Part shown: one piece after another, positions 1 to 7,584 of the stretch
Layout: every line of letters starts with the position of its first letter
Numbering within the stretch: position 1 is the first letter of the stretch
Program-made: the position numbers and the translations under genes
Virus record (IMG/VR): IMGVR_UViG_3300027816_000378
Location: 1-25,634 of that record
DNA from: a virus
Reading direction: 5' to 3' (one strand)
Length of the DNA stretch: 25,634 nt
Notes under the pieces: model-generated
Seen by the model: only the letters and a program-made list of their open reading frames with translations
Databases searched by the model: none
What the model was told of the DNA's origin: nothing

Positions 1-4
1 GATT

Positions 5-346
5 CTACGCTTCCTGTGTCTTCGTACAAGTGTGCTCCTGAAGAGTCTGGCGAAGTTCCAGAAAATCATCTTCAGTTAGCATTACATAATTCTCATTATT
101 GAGACTGAAGCCGAGGACCGGAGTCCGACCGTCAAGGATTGCTTCCTTAACAATCTTTTCCAAAACCGTCGCTTTAACGGTGAAGGAGGCTTTGCCAGTC
201 CACTTGTGTTCTATTAACAAGTCCTTAGATCTGACATCGCCCTTACGACTCCAAAAAGATCCGCTTCCAGCGTTGCGCTGTCCACCTATCTTTTTTGATA
301 GTCGTACCTCGTGCTTCTTTGACTCGCGTTGACCCTTACTCTTCAT
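5..346 (-). CDS. PDDEXK nuclease, Holliday junction resolvase-like
   Basis: A 113-residue protein that probably cuts branched DNA during phage recombination or before packaging. Visible motif: Glu13 in an N-terminal helix, then a Gly/Ser-rich stretch, Asp37 and Asp42, then Glu46-His-Lys48 in the segment KDLLIEHKWT. This spacing matches the E...D...ExK active site of Hjc-type and other PDDEXK endonucleases, and the length suits a minimal nuclease domain. The ATG overlaps the end of the recA-like gene by 11 bases, which suggests translational coupling because no good Shine-Dalgarno site is present. Its place directly after a RecA-like recombinase supports a recombination role. A different PDDEXK substrate, such as mismatched or single-strand-flanked DNA, cannot be excluded. 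Confidence 0.68.
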   Translation of the reverse strand: MKSKGQRESKKHEVRLSKKIGGQRNAGSGSFWSRKGDVRSKDLLIEHKWTGKASFTVKATVLEKIVKEAILDGRTPVLGFSLNNENYVMLTEDDFLELRQTLQEHTCTKTQEA

Positions 347-1388
347 TTACATGCTTTGACCCGGCTTTAATCGAGTCCAGCACATCCCGTTCTAAGGTCT
401 CGCGCAAATCTATCTCCTCGCGTATGGAGCTAAGCATAGCATCAGAACCCTGCCACTGACGATCCGCATACCTGTAGTAGGCACCAGCTCGTTTGATGAC
501 CTTGTTAAGCATGCCAATAGCCAAGATCTCTTTGGCAAAGTCAAAGGATCCAGCTGGGAGTTCTCCGCCTTCGGCAAAATAAAAGTCAACCAAAGCTACC
601 TGTGAAGGAGGGGCGGACTTATTCTTCAATACTCTTACCTTGATGGTTTGCCCTACTCGGCGCTTTTCCTGCCCAGTGCCAGATTCAATCCAATCGTCTC
701 TTCGTACCTCGATACGGGTGAAGAAGGCATAGTCTTTTCCCAATCCGCCTGGTGTTGTTCGTGGATCTCCATACATTACTCCAATCTTTGATCGCCATTG
801 GTTAATCATTAAACCGATAAATGGTCTTTCTTGTTTTGTAAGACTTCTCTTGCTGGCTTTACCGACCTTACGAAAGAATTTATTAGTAAGTAACGCCCCA
901 CGTCCCACTGTAGCTGTCTCCATCTCCGCCGCGTTCTCCGTCGTAGGTACGAGAGCTGGGAGACTGTCAATGACAATACAATCAACTGACTTTGACTGAG
1001 CAATTTGAATGACTGCTTCATAAGCCTCTTCCATAATGTTAGTAGATACTACATAAACTCGTGAAGGGTCAACCCCACACATTTGAGCATACTCAGGCAC
1101 CCATTCCTCTGCCGCTACCCACACCGTAGTGAACTCAGGATCTTTCTCCTGATTTGCTGCAATAGTTTTTAAAGCTATAGCAGTTTTGCCGTTGCTTGCC
1201 TCACCAATGATCTCGTGCCATTGATTAACTGGCCACCCACCACCAAGCGCAACATCAACAGCAACAGATCCGCTTGTAAGTCGTTTACCTGATTCTGTAA
1301 TTTCTGAACCTAAAACAATAGTGTCATCGCCCATTTTTTTATTTATTGCGGCAAAAACTTTTGCCAAATCGCCAGTAAGAGTAGTCAT
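336..1388 (-). CDS. recA: RecA-like DNA recombinase
   Basis: A 350-residue ATP-dependent strand-exchange protein of the RecA family, close to bacterial RecA in length. The Walker A loop GEASNGKT lies at residues 62-69 and the Walker B strand CIVIDS at 137-142. The DNA-binding L2 region follows, with the signature NQWRSKIGVMYGDP around 196-209 and TTPGGLGKDYAFFTRIEVRR after it, very like the NQIR-KIGVMYG-PETTPGG block of RecA. The start overlaps the preceding stop (TAATG), so the gene is probably co-translated with the zinc-ribbon gene upstream. Together with the nuclease downstream and the SNF2 helicase farther upstream it would form a phage recombination and repair set. Classification within the family (true RecA or phage UvsX/Sak-type) needs a tree; the L2 block favours RecA. 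Confidence 0.9.
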   Translation of the reverse strand: MTTLTGDLAKVFAAINKKMGDDTIVLGSEITESGKRLTSGSVAVDVALGGGWPVNQWHEIIGEASNGKTAIALKTIAANQEKDPEFTTVWVAAEEWVPEYAQMCGVDPSRVYVVSTNIMEEAYEAVIQIAQSKSVDCIVIDSLPALVPTTENAAEMETATVGRGALLTNKFFRKVGKASKRSLTKQERPFIGLMINQWRSKIGVMYGDPRTTPGGLGKDYAFFTRIEVRRDDWIESGTGQEKRRVGQTIKVRVLKNKSAPPSQVALVDFYFAEGGELPAGSFDFAKEILAIGMLNKVIKRAGAYYRYADRQWQGSDAMLSSIREEIDLRETLERDVLDSIKAGSKHVNEE

Positions 1389-1741
1389 TAAATGTGTCCT
1401 ATGATCGTTTGTGGATTAAATCCGCCAGATTGTACTTGTTTAGCAGCTTGAGTTGGACCCTGTGATTGTTGACCACCTACTATGCCGGCACCAACGCCGG
1501 ATCCACTCTGTTGAATTGGGTAACCGCAGTCATAGCATCTAGCTCTTGACTCCGCTGTACCGCCGTAGTTTGAACTTCCGCAACCAGGACAACGAGGTGA
1601 CATTTGAATCTGTTGTGATGGTGGGTAGTGTGATTGAACAGGTTGTTGAAAGGTTGGTTGTGGTTGTACCAATGGAACTTGTTGAGCAGGTACCTGTGGT
1701 GTGGGATTACCTAGTTTCTTTGACCACCAATCAGAAGCCAT
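1388..1741 (-). CDS. Pro/Gln-rich protein with a zinc ribbon
   Basis: A 117-residue protein of unknown role. An N-terminal Pro/Gln-rich, probably disordered stretch (residues about 12-48) leads into a four-cysteine ribbon, CPGC at 51-54 and CYDCG at 69-73, which should bind one zinc ion. A Gly/Gln-rich tail follows. I chose the second ATG (MASDWW) because GGAGG lies six bases before it; the ATG two codons earlier abuts that GGAGG and would be badly spaced. The start overlaps the preceding gene by 11 bases and the stop overlaps the recA-like start by one. Position suggests an accessory factor for recombination or replication, but no homology that I recognise proves it. Confidence 0.72.
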   Translation of the reverse strand: MASDWWSKKLGNPTPQVPAQQVPLVQPQPTFQQPVQSHYPPSQQIQMSPRCPGCGSSNYGGTAESRARCYDCGYPIQQSGSGVGAGIVGGQQSQGPTQAAKQVQSGGFNPQTIIGHI

Positions 1742-2213
1742 CTTCATCCTCCAACTTCTTTATCGCTATGTCCGATGCTATCGCATTATTGGTAACTAGC
1801 CCTAATTGCAACGCTATGGAGAAGCCCCCTACTAGGCTTGATACCGCAATGGCTTTGTAAACGGACTGCATGGTTATCATATCGTCTTCAAGATCAGCGG
1901 TTTCTGAGATCACCCCAGCTTTTTGCATCTCTTTTAACTGCATACTGGACACCGCGTCCGCGGCTACATCTGATATAAAATCAAGGTACGGCATTAGATC
2001 TAAAACTTGTTCGAGGCGTAACTCGCTGTCCTGTCTTTCCTTTTTATTTCCCTCTTCGCTTACTGGAGTTAAACCAATCAGTTCGGCAATCTCATTCTCA
2101 TGCCCCATGCCGGTGTCGTATATGTACCACCGCATTAAAGTTGTTAGGGGAACATCTTTGCTAACTGTTACAAAGTCATTATCTTTTCCAAAGAGCTTAC
2201 GAAACCATCTCAC
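1731..2213 (-). CDS. Conserved-looking phage protein of unknown function
   Basis: A 160-residue protein I do not recognise. It begins with a basic, aromatic stretch (MRWFRKLFGK), has an acidic, mostly helical middle (residues about 50-115), and ends with a weakly hydrophobic segment, SSLVGGFSIALQLGLV at about 125-140, that could be one short membrane-associated helix or a buried helix. Translation starts at GTG, and this GTGA overlaps the stop of the DNA polymerase gene, so it is probably coupled to polymerase translation. A nearby ATG is out of frame. No catalytic motif is visible. Its place between polymerase and the RecA-like gene implies expression with the replication genes. Confidence 0.7.
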   Translation of the reverse strand: MRWFRKLFGKDNDFVTVSKDVPLTTLMRWYIYDTGMGHENEIAELIGLTPVSEEGNKKERQDSELRLEQVLDLMPYLDFISDVAADAVSSMQLKEMQKAGVISETADLEDDMITMQSVYKAIAVSSLVGGFSIALQLGLVTNNAIASDIAIKKLEDEDGF

Positions 2214-4177
2214 TTAGCCTCACCCCACCGTGTCACAACAGCCATGTCGGCCAACAGTGGGACCTTCAAAACATTTATATTTTCCATGGCATCACGGATC
2301 GCTTCCTTAGTCTCTTCAACCAAATGGTCTGGAGCTAGGGTAACTAATTCGTCGTGAACGGTAAGTATGAGCTTGGATTCCTTTGGCAGTCTTTCGTATG
2401 CCCTAACCATAGCTAATTTTATAATATCCGCAGCGGAACCCTGAATGCGGGTATTGAACGCCTGTCTTTCAGCTGAGGCTCGTAGCGCTATATTGTTAGA
2501 ACGAATGTCTGGTAGGTAGCGACGCCTCTTGTAAAGGGTACTAACATAACCAAGCTTCTTGGCTACTCCAATCACCAACTGCTTATAGTTGCCAACAGAA
2601 GGGAATCGATCAGAGAAATTTGTAAGAAGATCCCTAGCCTCCTGTATAGAGCAACCAATCTGACGAGCAATCTTGTCTGGGCCAACGCCGTAGGCAATAG
2701 ATAGAACCAGCACCTTACCTGCTTTGCGATCCACACCCATCTCATTACCTACAGTGGTATAGATGTCACTGCCGTCAAGGTAGTTCTTGATCATGATGGG
2801 GTCTTCTGACATGGAAGCAATGATGCGTGGTTCAATCTGTGAGTAGTCTGCTACCACTAACTTGTAACCCTCTGGTGCATAAAATAAGTTTCTAATGGCG
2901 CGACCATGATCTGTGTTAGGCGCAGGAACATTCTGCAAGTTTGGATTCTTACTAGAAAATCTACCTGTCTCAGCCCCCCAAGGAATAAAGTCTGCATAGA
3001 TCTTTCCATTAACTAACAGGCTGTCTCTGTGCTCAACCTTTGACTTACCATTTGTCGTCTTTACAACCTCGCCGCCTAAGTAAGGGACAACATAGGTGCT
3101 CAATAACTTGTTTAGATCTGAGTACTCAAGTAGTACCTTTACTAGCTCGTCAGTCTCTCTAAAGTCCTCTAAAGCCTCAGCTGATACTGAATAATCTTTG
3201 TAAGTCTTTTCGCCTTCTTTATCTTTACCTTTGCCTGTCAAAAGCTTTGGCTTCAATCCTCGACAGCCCTCTTCCTTTGGGCCGTACAAGATGTATTGTT
3301 TTTCAGCATTTGAATTGATGTTAAAAACTCCGCCGATCCTATAGATCTCTTTCTTTACTTCTTCTACCTCTACGCTGATCTTGTCGTATAAAACCTGTAA
3401 CTGATCTGTGTCAATAGATGCCCCAGTCAGCTTCATCTCACAAAGGACGCGTAACACATCCATTTCTAAGTTCATTACCTCGTTAACATTTGCTTCTTTT
3501 AATTTAGGAACAAGGTTCTGCCAGAGGAGGAAAGTGTATTTAGCATCTAGGTATGAGTACTTAGCAACCTCACTAAAACTGTAGTCCTCTACTTTATGAC
3601 CAATGCCCTTCTCCATGCTGTAACCAAGTTCTCTTTGCAAACAATCATCAAGACCAAGACGACCACGATTTTGATTACTGTTGTATAAGAAGGAAGCCAT
3701 CAAGGTATCAAAGTAAGGCTTACAAGGAACCTCACCGCCGTAATACTTTGCAACAGAACTAAGATCAAAACCTAAATTGTGCCCAATCTTTAATGCTTTA
3801 TCGTTGAAGAATAAAGGCTGGAGTGCTTTGAATACTTCACTCGGGTATAACTGTGCAGGGGCTTTGCCAAACTCTTTAACAGCTTTTTTCTTATCCCGCG
3901 AATAATCTGACTCACGAGCTGGTAATCCTTCAAGTACACGCTTTTCCCCTTGACCGGTAAGCGGATAGGTTTCACCAATAAACTCACCGTTAGGATGACC
4001 AAGTGGTATGACATCGCACCTGCCATAAGTCGCAAACGATAACCAAAGGACTTCATTGACAGCAGGTACTTCCCTTCGATCACCTACAGTTTCAACATCA
4101 AATGCAAAAGCATCTTGCTGTAGGTAGTACGAAATCATTTCGTCTAACTGATCTTTAGTCGTAATTATAAAAGTCAC
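2210..4177 (-). CDS. polA: Family A DNA polymerase with 3'-5' exonuclease
   Basis: A 655-residue replicative polymerase of the Pol I family, lacking the 5'-3' exonuclease domain as phage enzymes usually do. The proofreading domain looks intact: ExoI DVET (27-30), ExoII with Asn134 and Asp138, ExoIII YSYLDA (207-212). Polymerase motifs: TGRFSS (404-409), motif A DYSQIEP (444-450), motif B RKAGKVLVLSIAYG (484-497), motif C LTVHDELV (605-612). In motif B the residue four after the conserved Lys488, equivalent to E. coli Phe762, is Leu492, and the usual Gly after it is Ser. Translation starts at GTG, six bases after GGGAGA. A hairpin lies in the 72-base leader. It probably works with the SSB-like, helicase and primase proteins encoded nearby. 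Confidence 0.95.
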   Translation of the reverse strand: MTFIITTKDQLDEMISYYLQQDAFAFDVETVGDRREVPAVNEVLWLSFATYGRCDVIPLGHPNGEFIGETYPLTGQGEKRVLEGLPARESDYSRDKKKAVKEFGKAPAQLYPSEVFKALQPLFFNDKALKIGHNLGFDLSSVAKYYGGEVPCKPYFDTLMASFLYNSNQNRGRLGLDDCLQRELGYSMEKGIGHKVEDYSFSEVAKYSYLDAKYTFLLWQNLVPKLKEANVNEVMNLEMDVLRVLCEMKLTGASIDTDQLQVLYDKISVEVEEVKKEIYRIGGVFNINSNAEKQYILYGPKEEGCRGLKPKLLTGKGKDKEGEKTYKDYSVSAEALEDFRETDELVKVLLEYSDLNKLLSTYVVPYLGGEVVKTTNGKSKVEHRDSLLVNGKIYADFIPWGAETGRFSSKNPNLQNVPAPNTDHGRAIRNLFYAPEGYKLVVADYSQIEPRIIASMSEDPIMIKNYLDGSDIYTTVGNEMGVDRKAGKVLVLSIAYGVGPDKIARQIGCSIQEARDLLTNFSDRFPSVGNYKQLVIGVAKKLGYVSTLYKRRRYLPDIRSNNIALRASAERQAFNTRIQGSAADIIKLAMVRAYERLPKESKLILTVHDELVTLAPDHLVEETKEAIRDAMENINVLKVPLLADMAVVTRWGEAK

Positions 4178-4196
4178 AAATAGTCTCCCAATAGGC

Positions 4197-4237
4197 TGAA
4201 GGGCTAGTCTAGGGGGTCACCTACAACTAGCCCTTCA
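4197..4237 (-). promoter_or_regulatory. Perfect 12-bp hairpin in the polymerase leader
   Basis: Arms 4197-4208 (TGAAGGGCTAGT) and 4226-4237 (ACTAGCCCTTCA) are exact reverse complements around a 17-base loop, which itself can pair TAGG with CCTA. It lies in the only long non-coding gap of the replication region, 12 bases after the SSB-like stop and about 20 bases before the polymerase GTG. No U-run follows on the minus strand, so it is not a classic Rho-independent terminator. It may limit read-through, stabilise the upstream mRNA end, be an RNase site, or serve as a palindromic operator. Confidence 0.7.
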
Positions 4238-4249
4238 ACATCTCACTGT

Positions 4250-4915
4250 TTAGGACAAAGCGTTAGCGATTGCCTCTAGCTCATCCCAAGTTGGCGCTTT
4301 AAAAATAGAACTATCGTACGGTTGCATTTCGTTAACGATAGGGGTGACGGCAGCAAGATCAATGCCCCAGTCCTCTTGTAGATCTCTCTCTTTGACTGGG
4401 TTTACCTGATAGGTAATCGCAGCCATCTCACCAGTTCTACTAAGAGCCCAGTAATTTCTATTTAACGGGCCGAATTGTTGATTGTGGTGCGCCGCATAAA
4501 GTGTTTTATACAAGCGCGGAGTTGCCTTTAATACCTGACGTTGCGGTCCACCTGGAGCGCTGAGGTTGGCAATTGTGAATGCACGAATATGGCGTGGAAC
4601 GCTTCCAAGCTTTACGCACAATGGATCATTAGATCCTAGGGAGATATATGAACGCTTTCCAGAAGTCTTCTGGGTAAGCCAGTGCTCTTTGTAAGAAGCA
4701 AATGGGCTTGCGCTCGGATCAATGAACTTAACGATCTGGAATTGACCGTCAATGAATTTGAAATCAACTGGGTAATTTCCACCGCCAGCGGCTGGGGTAT
4801 CCCATCCACTTGATGAAATAGCGTTTGATGGACGACCTGCGATTTCTGTAGCATTTTGTACTGAGAAATCATCATTCTCAGTAACGATAGGTGTTTCTTC
4901 TCTATTGATTGCCAT
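4250..4915 (-). CDS. Probable single-stranded DNA-binding protein
   Basis: A 221-residue protein with no enzyme motif. A disordered N-terminus (residues 1-48, with polar and Gly/Ala runs) leads into a beta-rich, aromatic core (VDFKFIDGQFQIVKFID at 50-66, then PFASYKEHWL, and an Arg/Lys-rich middle). This layout, the abundance implied by its own leader, and its location directly before the polymerase gene resemble phage SSB proteins of the gp32/gp2.5 functional class. The C-terminus (WDELEAIANALS) is only mildly acidic, weaker than the acidic tail typical of SSBs. The start is ATG after a modest AGAAAG. Another virion or replication protein is possible, so this assignment rests mainly on composition and context. 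Confidence 0.5.
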   Translation of the reverse strand: MAINREETPIVTENDDFSVQNATEIAGRPSNAISSSGWDTPAAGGGNYPVDFKFIDGQFQIVKFIDPSASPFASYKEHWLTQKTSGKRSYISLGSNDPLCVKLGSVPRHIRAFTIANLSAPGGPQRQVLKATPRLYKTLYAAHHNQQFGPLNRNYWALSRTGEMAAITYQVNPVKERDLQEDWGIDLAAVTPIVNEMQPYDSSIFKAPTWDELEAIANALS

Positions 4916-4926
4916 TAGTATTCTTT

Positions 4927-5394
4927 CTATTTGGTTTCGGTTGCGCGGATGTTAGTCCACGCCTCGGCTAACTCTTTGCTGAGTTGCCGGTGTTCGGACC
5001 ATTCTATACGGGTTACCGTAAGGAGTCCAGCCTTATCCAGCATCTCTACAAAGGTTTCAATCATTGCTCTAGACCACATCCTTCGACCTGGGCGTTTAGT
5101 CCCATACTTGTCAATGGTGTCAGACAACCGATAAGGCGAGGCAGGAATATGCCCTTCCTTGATCCACGTGCGGATTGTTATTACGGGTCGTCCAACAGCT
5201 GAGGCTAAAGCTCCGATAGTAAACATCTCGATATCAGTCCCGTTAGGCAAAGTTTTTTTGTAAGGCTTTGCATCCCAGTTTTTATCAACTGTTACTTCCG
5301 GATCTTTTTGCACAGGCGCTTTACGCTTGCGCTTACTGCCTGGATAATAATCATCCAGATCAGCAAAACTATTTTCAATGAAGTCTTCGCTCAT
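4927..5394 (-). CDS. MerR-like helix-turn-helix DNA-binding protein
   Basis: A 155-residue protein. After an acidic then basic flexible N-terminus (residues 1-50) comes a clear MerR/excisionase-like winged-helix region: FTIGALASAVGRPVITIRTW at 58-77, followed by the wing GHIPASPYRL. The segment to residue 120 includes RPGRRMWSRAMIETF, which fits the third helix of such domains. It lacks the cysteines of metal-sensing MerR proteins and has no effector domain, so it is probably a site-specific DNA-binding factor, either regulator or replication accessory. ATGA overlap with the preceding gene indicates coupling. Its DNA site cannot be deduced from the sequence. Confidence 0.68.
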   Translation of the reverse strand: MSEDFIENSFADLDDYYPGSKRKRKAPVQKDPEVTVDKNWDAKPYKKTLPNGTDIEMFTIGALASAVGRPVITIRTWIKEGHIPASPYRLSDTIDKYGTKRPGRRMWSRAMIETFVEMLDKAGLLTVTRIEWSEHRQLSKELAEAWTNIRATETK

Positions 5395-5798
5395 GCTTCT
5401 TTAACGAGGAAGGCGTAAGTAATTTTCTCTGGGAACATAGAATCAATGTCTGCCTCAGAAAGCTTGCCCTCATAGAAAGCAGCCATGATCGCAGAGTCGT
5501 CCAATGTTGGAATCATTCTGATGCACTGCTCTTTAATGCCACGCTCTTCAAGAAGCTTTTCGGCAACAGTGATATCAAGATTTTTAGAAACACGGCGTTG
5601 TTTTGTTAAAGTAACTTCGCCCTTAATTGGGTCTTCAACAGATAGGACTATGTGCCCTCTGTCATCTGTTTGACCATTGGTTTCAACATGCTCAGTTAAA
5701 CGAGACTTTAATGTATTGATGCGATTGGTGAGTAGCTCTACTTCACCTTTTAATGATAGATACTGTCTAAGACTTGTTCTTAGATCTTCTAAAATCAT
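5391..5798 (-). CDS. Unknown protein with N-terminal coiled coil
   Basis: A 135-residue protein of unknown function. Residues about 8-40 form a heptad-like helix (LRQYLSLKGEVELLTNRINT), followed by a short beta-rich region with basic residues (TLTKQRRVSKNLD), then helices to the C-terminus. I chose the ATG at 5798, placed three bases after the strong AAGGGGGTC leader, over an in-frame TTG nine codons upstream whose product would begin inside that leader. The leader sequence matches the one before the gene starting at 13223. The stop overlaps the MerR-like start (ATGA). The coiled coil suggests an oligomer or partner-binding role; nothing more specific is visible. Confidence 0.68.
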   Translation of the reverse strand: MILEDLRTSLRQYLSLKGEVELLTNRINTLKSRLTEHVETNGQTDDRGHIVLSVEDPIKGEVTLTKQRRVSKNLDITVAEKLLEERGIKEQCIRMIPTLDDSAIMAAFYEGKLSEADIDSMFPEKITYAFLVKEA

Positions 5799-5801
5799 TT
5801 T

Positions 5802-5816
5802 GACCCCCTTGTTAGG
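5802..5816 (-). promoter_or_regulatory. Shared translation leader, copy 1
   Basis: Minus-strand CCTAACAAGGGGGTC, three bases before the ATG of the coiled-coil gene. It matches 14 of 15 bases of the leader at 13226-13240 at the same distance from the start codon. It contains the Shine-Dalgarno site, and C-rich bases just upstream could partly pair with it. Confidence 0.6.
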
Positions 5817-5826
5817 TGGGTTCAAA

Positions 5827-5985
5827 TTAATCTAAAGGGTCTACCTCTGTCAAGTACTTCTCTAGCGCGGCGATAATTACGCTGGTTACGGTCACCTTCT
5901 GGCGGGCAGCTTTCTTTTGCACGGCAAGCCAAAGGTCGTCAGGGACGCGGATCGTCCTCGTAGGGGTCTTAGGTGCGTTAGGCAT
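5827..5985 (-). CDS. Ribbon-helix-helix (Arc/CopG-type) DNA-binding protein
   Basis: A 52-residue protein. The start of the chain, MPNAPKTPTRTIRVPDDLW, has the TRTIRVPDDLW pattern of an RHH beta strand and first helix. The helix continues LAVQKKAARQKVTVTSVI and the second helix IAALEKYL ends with an acidic tail. The (T)xTxR(V)P-D beta strand and the following VTVTSVI turn are characteristic of CopG/Arc proteins, which bind DNA as dimers through the strand. The gene starts 12 bases after the SNF2 stop, in the same frame, with a weak ribosome site, so it may depend on coupling. Its stop lies 28 bases before the next ATG. It is probably a phage transcription regulator; no antitoxin partner toxin is evident nearby. 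Confidence 0.8.
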   Translation of the reverse strand: MPNAPKTPTRTIRVPDDLWLAVQKKAARQKVTVTSVIIAALEKYLTEVDPLD

Positions 5986-5994
5986 CCGAATAGT

Positions 5995-7584
5995 TTATAC
6001 GGTGGCGTAGGCTAAGAACTGCTTAAGACTGCCTACAGTCATAGGAATTCCACCCTGCTCATCAATACCTTCGCCGTCAATAACCGCGCTAGCCACAGCG
6101 TTTTTTTGCTGAAGTAGCTCGTATTGTCTATCCTCAATAGATCCGTTAACGATGATGTCTTGGATAACAATTGACGGCCAAGTAGAACTGGCTCGTTTTA
6201 TTCTTCCGTTTCGTTGAGTCGCAGAACCACTGCTCCAAGGCAGATCATAGTTAATGAGTAAGTTAGCCGCTGGAAGATCGACTCCATAACCACCTGCGTC
6301 AGAAGAAACCAAAACACGAATAGTAGGATCAGTGTTGAACGCTGTTTTGTTATCTTCTTTTGCCTTGGCATCTAACTTACCTGAGTACTTTCTACAAATA
6401 TCTGTGCCTAAAGCATCAGTTATTTTGTCTAACATATCCACATATGTAGCAAATATAACTACCTTGTTAGCATCGTTTTGTTCTAAAAATTCTTTTACAT
6501 ATTGGACTAGGAAGTCAAGCTTAGGGGAGGAATCAATTCCATCCAGATACCCAGACTCAACTAACTCGCTGGCATACATAGATCCTTCGCCGTTCATGGC
6601 GGCAAACTTGCGAGCGCTAGTCCTTAACAGATCTGGGTGAGAGCAAAGCATCTTTAAGCAACCTATCTTAGACATGATGCGACCTCTGATCTCATCCTCC
6701 GGCCCTCCACCTTTGTTCTCTAAACCATAGTGAGCCATAACATTAAAGGAGGCGCCAAATAAGTTCTGAGCTTCGTCAAGGTCATCCACCAAATCAGTGG
6801 CTATCTTGAAGTAAAGCTTTGATGCTTTACGATCTAAAACAATCTTTATAGGATCTTTATGTATGGTGTCAGGAAGGAAAGGGGCTACATCTGGATCTTT
6901 CTGCGCCTTTCGTACGGCTGCTTCCTTCATCTTCTCATGCAAAGTCTTCAAGTTTCTGTAGTGCTGAACCGCACCCCAATTGTTTCTAACAATAAAAGCC
7001 GAATCAAAGATATCAAATCGACCAAGCACGGATGAATCAACAAACTGCATGATGCTGTATAGCTCTTCAGGCTTACCGTTTTCTACGGGTGTTCCAGTTA
7101 GAGCAAATCTGTACTCTGCGTCGCTTAACTTCTTTACGGCTTTGGATCGTTTTGATCTAAAAGATTTAATTGCTGTGGCTTCGTCGCAGACGACGAATGA
7201 TCGTGGGAGTTTAGATACGGATGCCCAGTCATTAACAACCTGCTCGTAGTTAAGAATGATGTAATCAACCCCTGAAGTCCGCCACGCCATTGCTTCGGCG
7301 TACTGCTCTGCTCTTTTCTTTGGCGTTCCATCAATAACCAAAGCTCGTGAAGATCCATCTGTAAACTTCTCAATCTGGTTTGCCCACTGGTACTTTAAAC
7401 TGGATAGGCAAATAATAAGACCTGGCTCATTTATTTTCCGCTCATCCATCAGCTGTTCTATGGCGGCTATGGTTATGACTGTCTTGCCCAACCCAAGGTC
7501 GTAGGCAACCAATACCTTCTTGCGGTCAATCATTCTGTTTACCGCTTCTGGTTGGTAAGGTAAAAGAGATCCAGTAAATGTCAT
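5995..7584 (-). CDS. SNF2-family DNA helicase/translocase
   Basis: A 529-residue superfamily 2 ATPase of SWI2/SNF2 type. Motifs in order: Q-like LLPYQPEAV (7-15), Walker A DLGLGKT (29-35), motif II DEAT (134-137), motif III ALTGTPVENG (161-170), motif V with SSDAGGYGVDLP (427-438), motif VI QRNGRIKRA (457-465). The order and spacing suit a complete two-lobe motor. It would move on double-stranded DNA, remodel forks or migrate branches, as proposed for UvsW-like and other phage SNF2 proteins. No nuclease domain is fused. The start overlaps the dNMP kinase stop as ATGA. Confidence 0.9.
   Translation of the reverse strand: MTFTGSLLPYQPEAVNRMIDRKKVLVAYDLGLGKTVITIAAIEQLMDERKINEPGLIICLSSLKYQWANQIEKFTDGSSRALVIDGTPKKRAEQYAEAMAWRTSGVDYIILNYEQVVNDWASVSKLPRSFVVCDEATAIKSFRSKRSKAVKKLSDAEYRFALTGTPVENGKPEELYSIMQFVDSSVLGRFDIFDSAFIVRNNWGAVQHYRNLKTLHEKMKEAAVRKAQKDPDVAPFLPDTIHKDPIKIVLDRKASKLYFKIATDLVDDLDEAQNLFGASFNVMAHYGLENKGGGPEDEIRGRIMSKIGCLKMLCSHPDLLRTSARKFAAMNGEGSMYASELVESGYLDGIDSSPKLDFLVQYVKEFLEQNDANKVVIFATYVDMLDKITDALGTDICRKYSGKLDAKAKEDNKTAFNTDPTIRVLVSSDAGGYGVDLPAANLLINYDLPWSSGSATQRNGRIKRASSTWPSIVIQDIIVNGSIEDRQYELLQQKNAVASAVIDGEGIDEQGGIPMTVGSLKQFLAYATV

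Noticed and set aside
5799-5825. TTG start nine codons upstream for the coiled-coil gene
   Set aside because: It would translate the Shine-Dalgarno leader itself; the ATG at 5798 has the better site.
5827-5985. Toxin-antitoxin module based on the ribbon-helix-helix gene
   Set aside because: Neighbouring genes (SNF2 helicase and coiled-coil protein) do not look like a RelE, MazF, VapC or HicA-type toxin.
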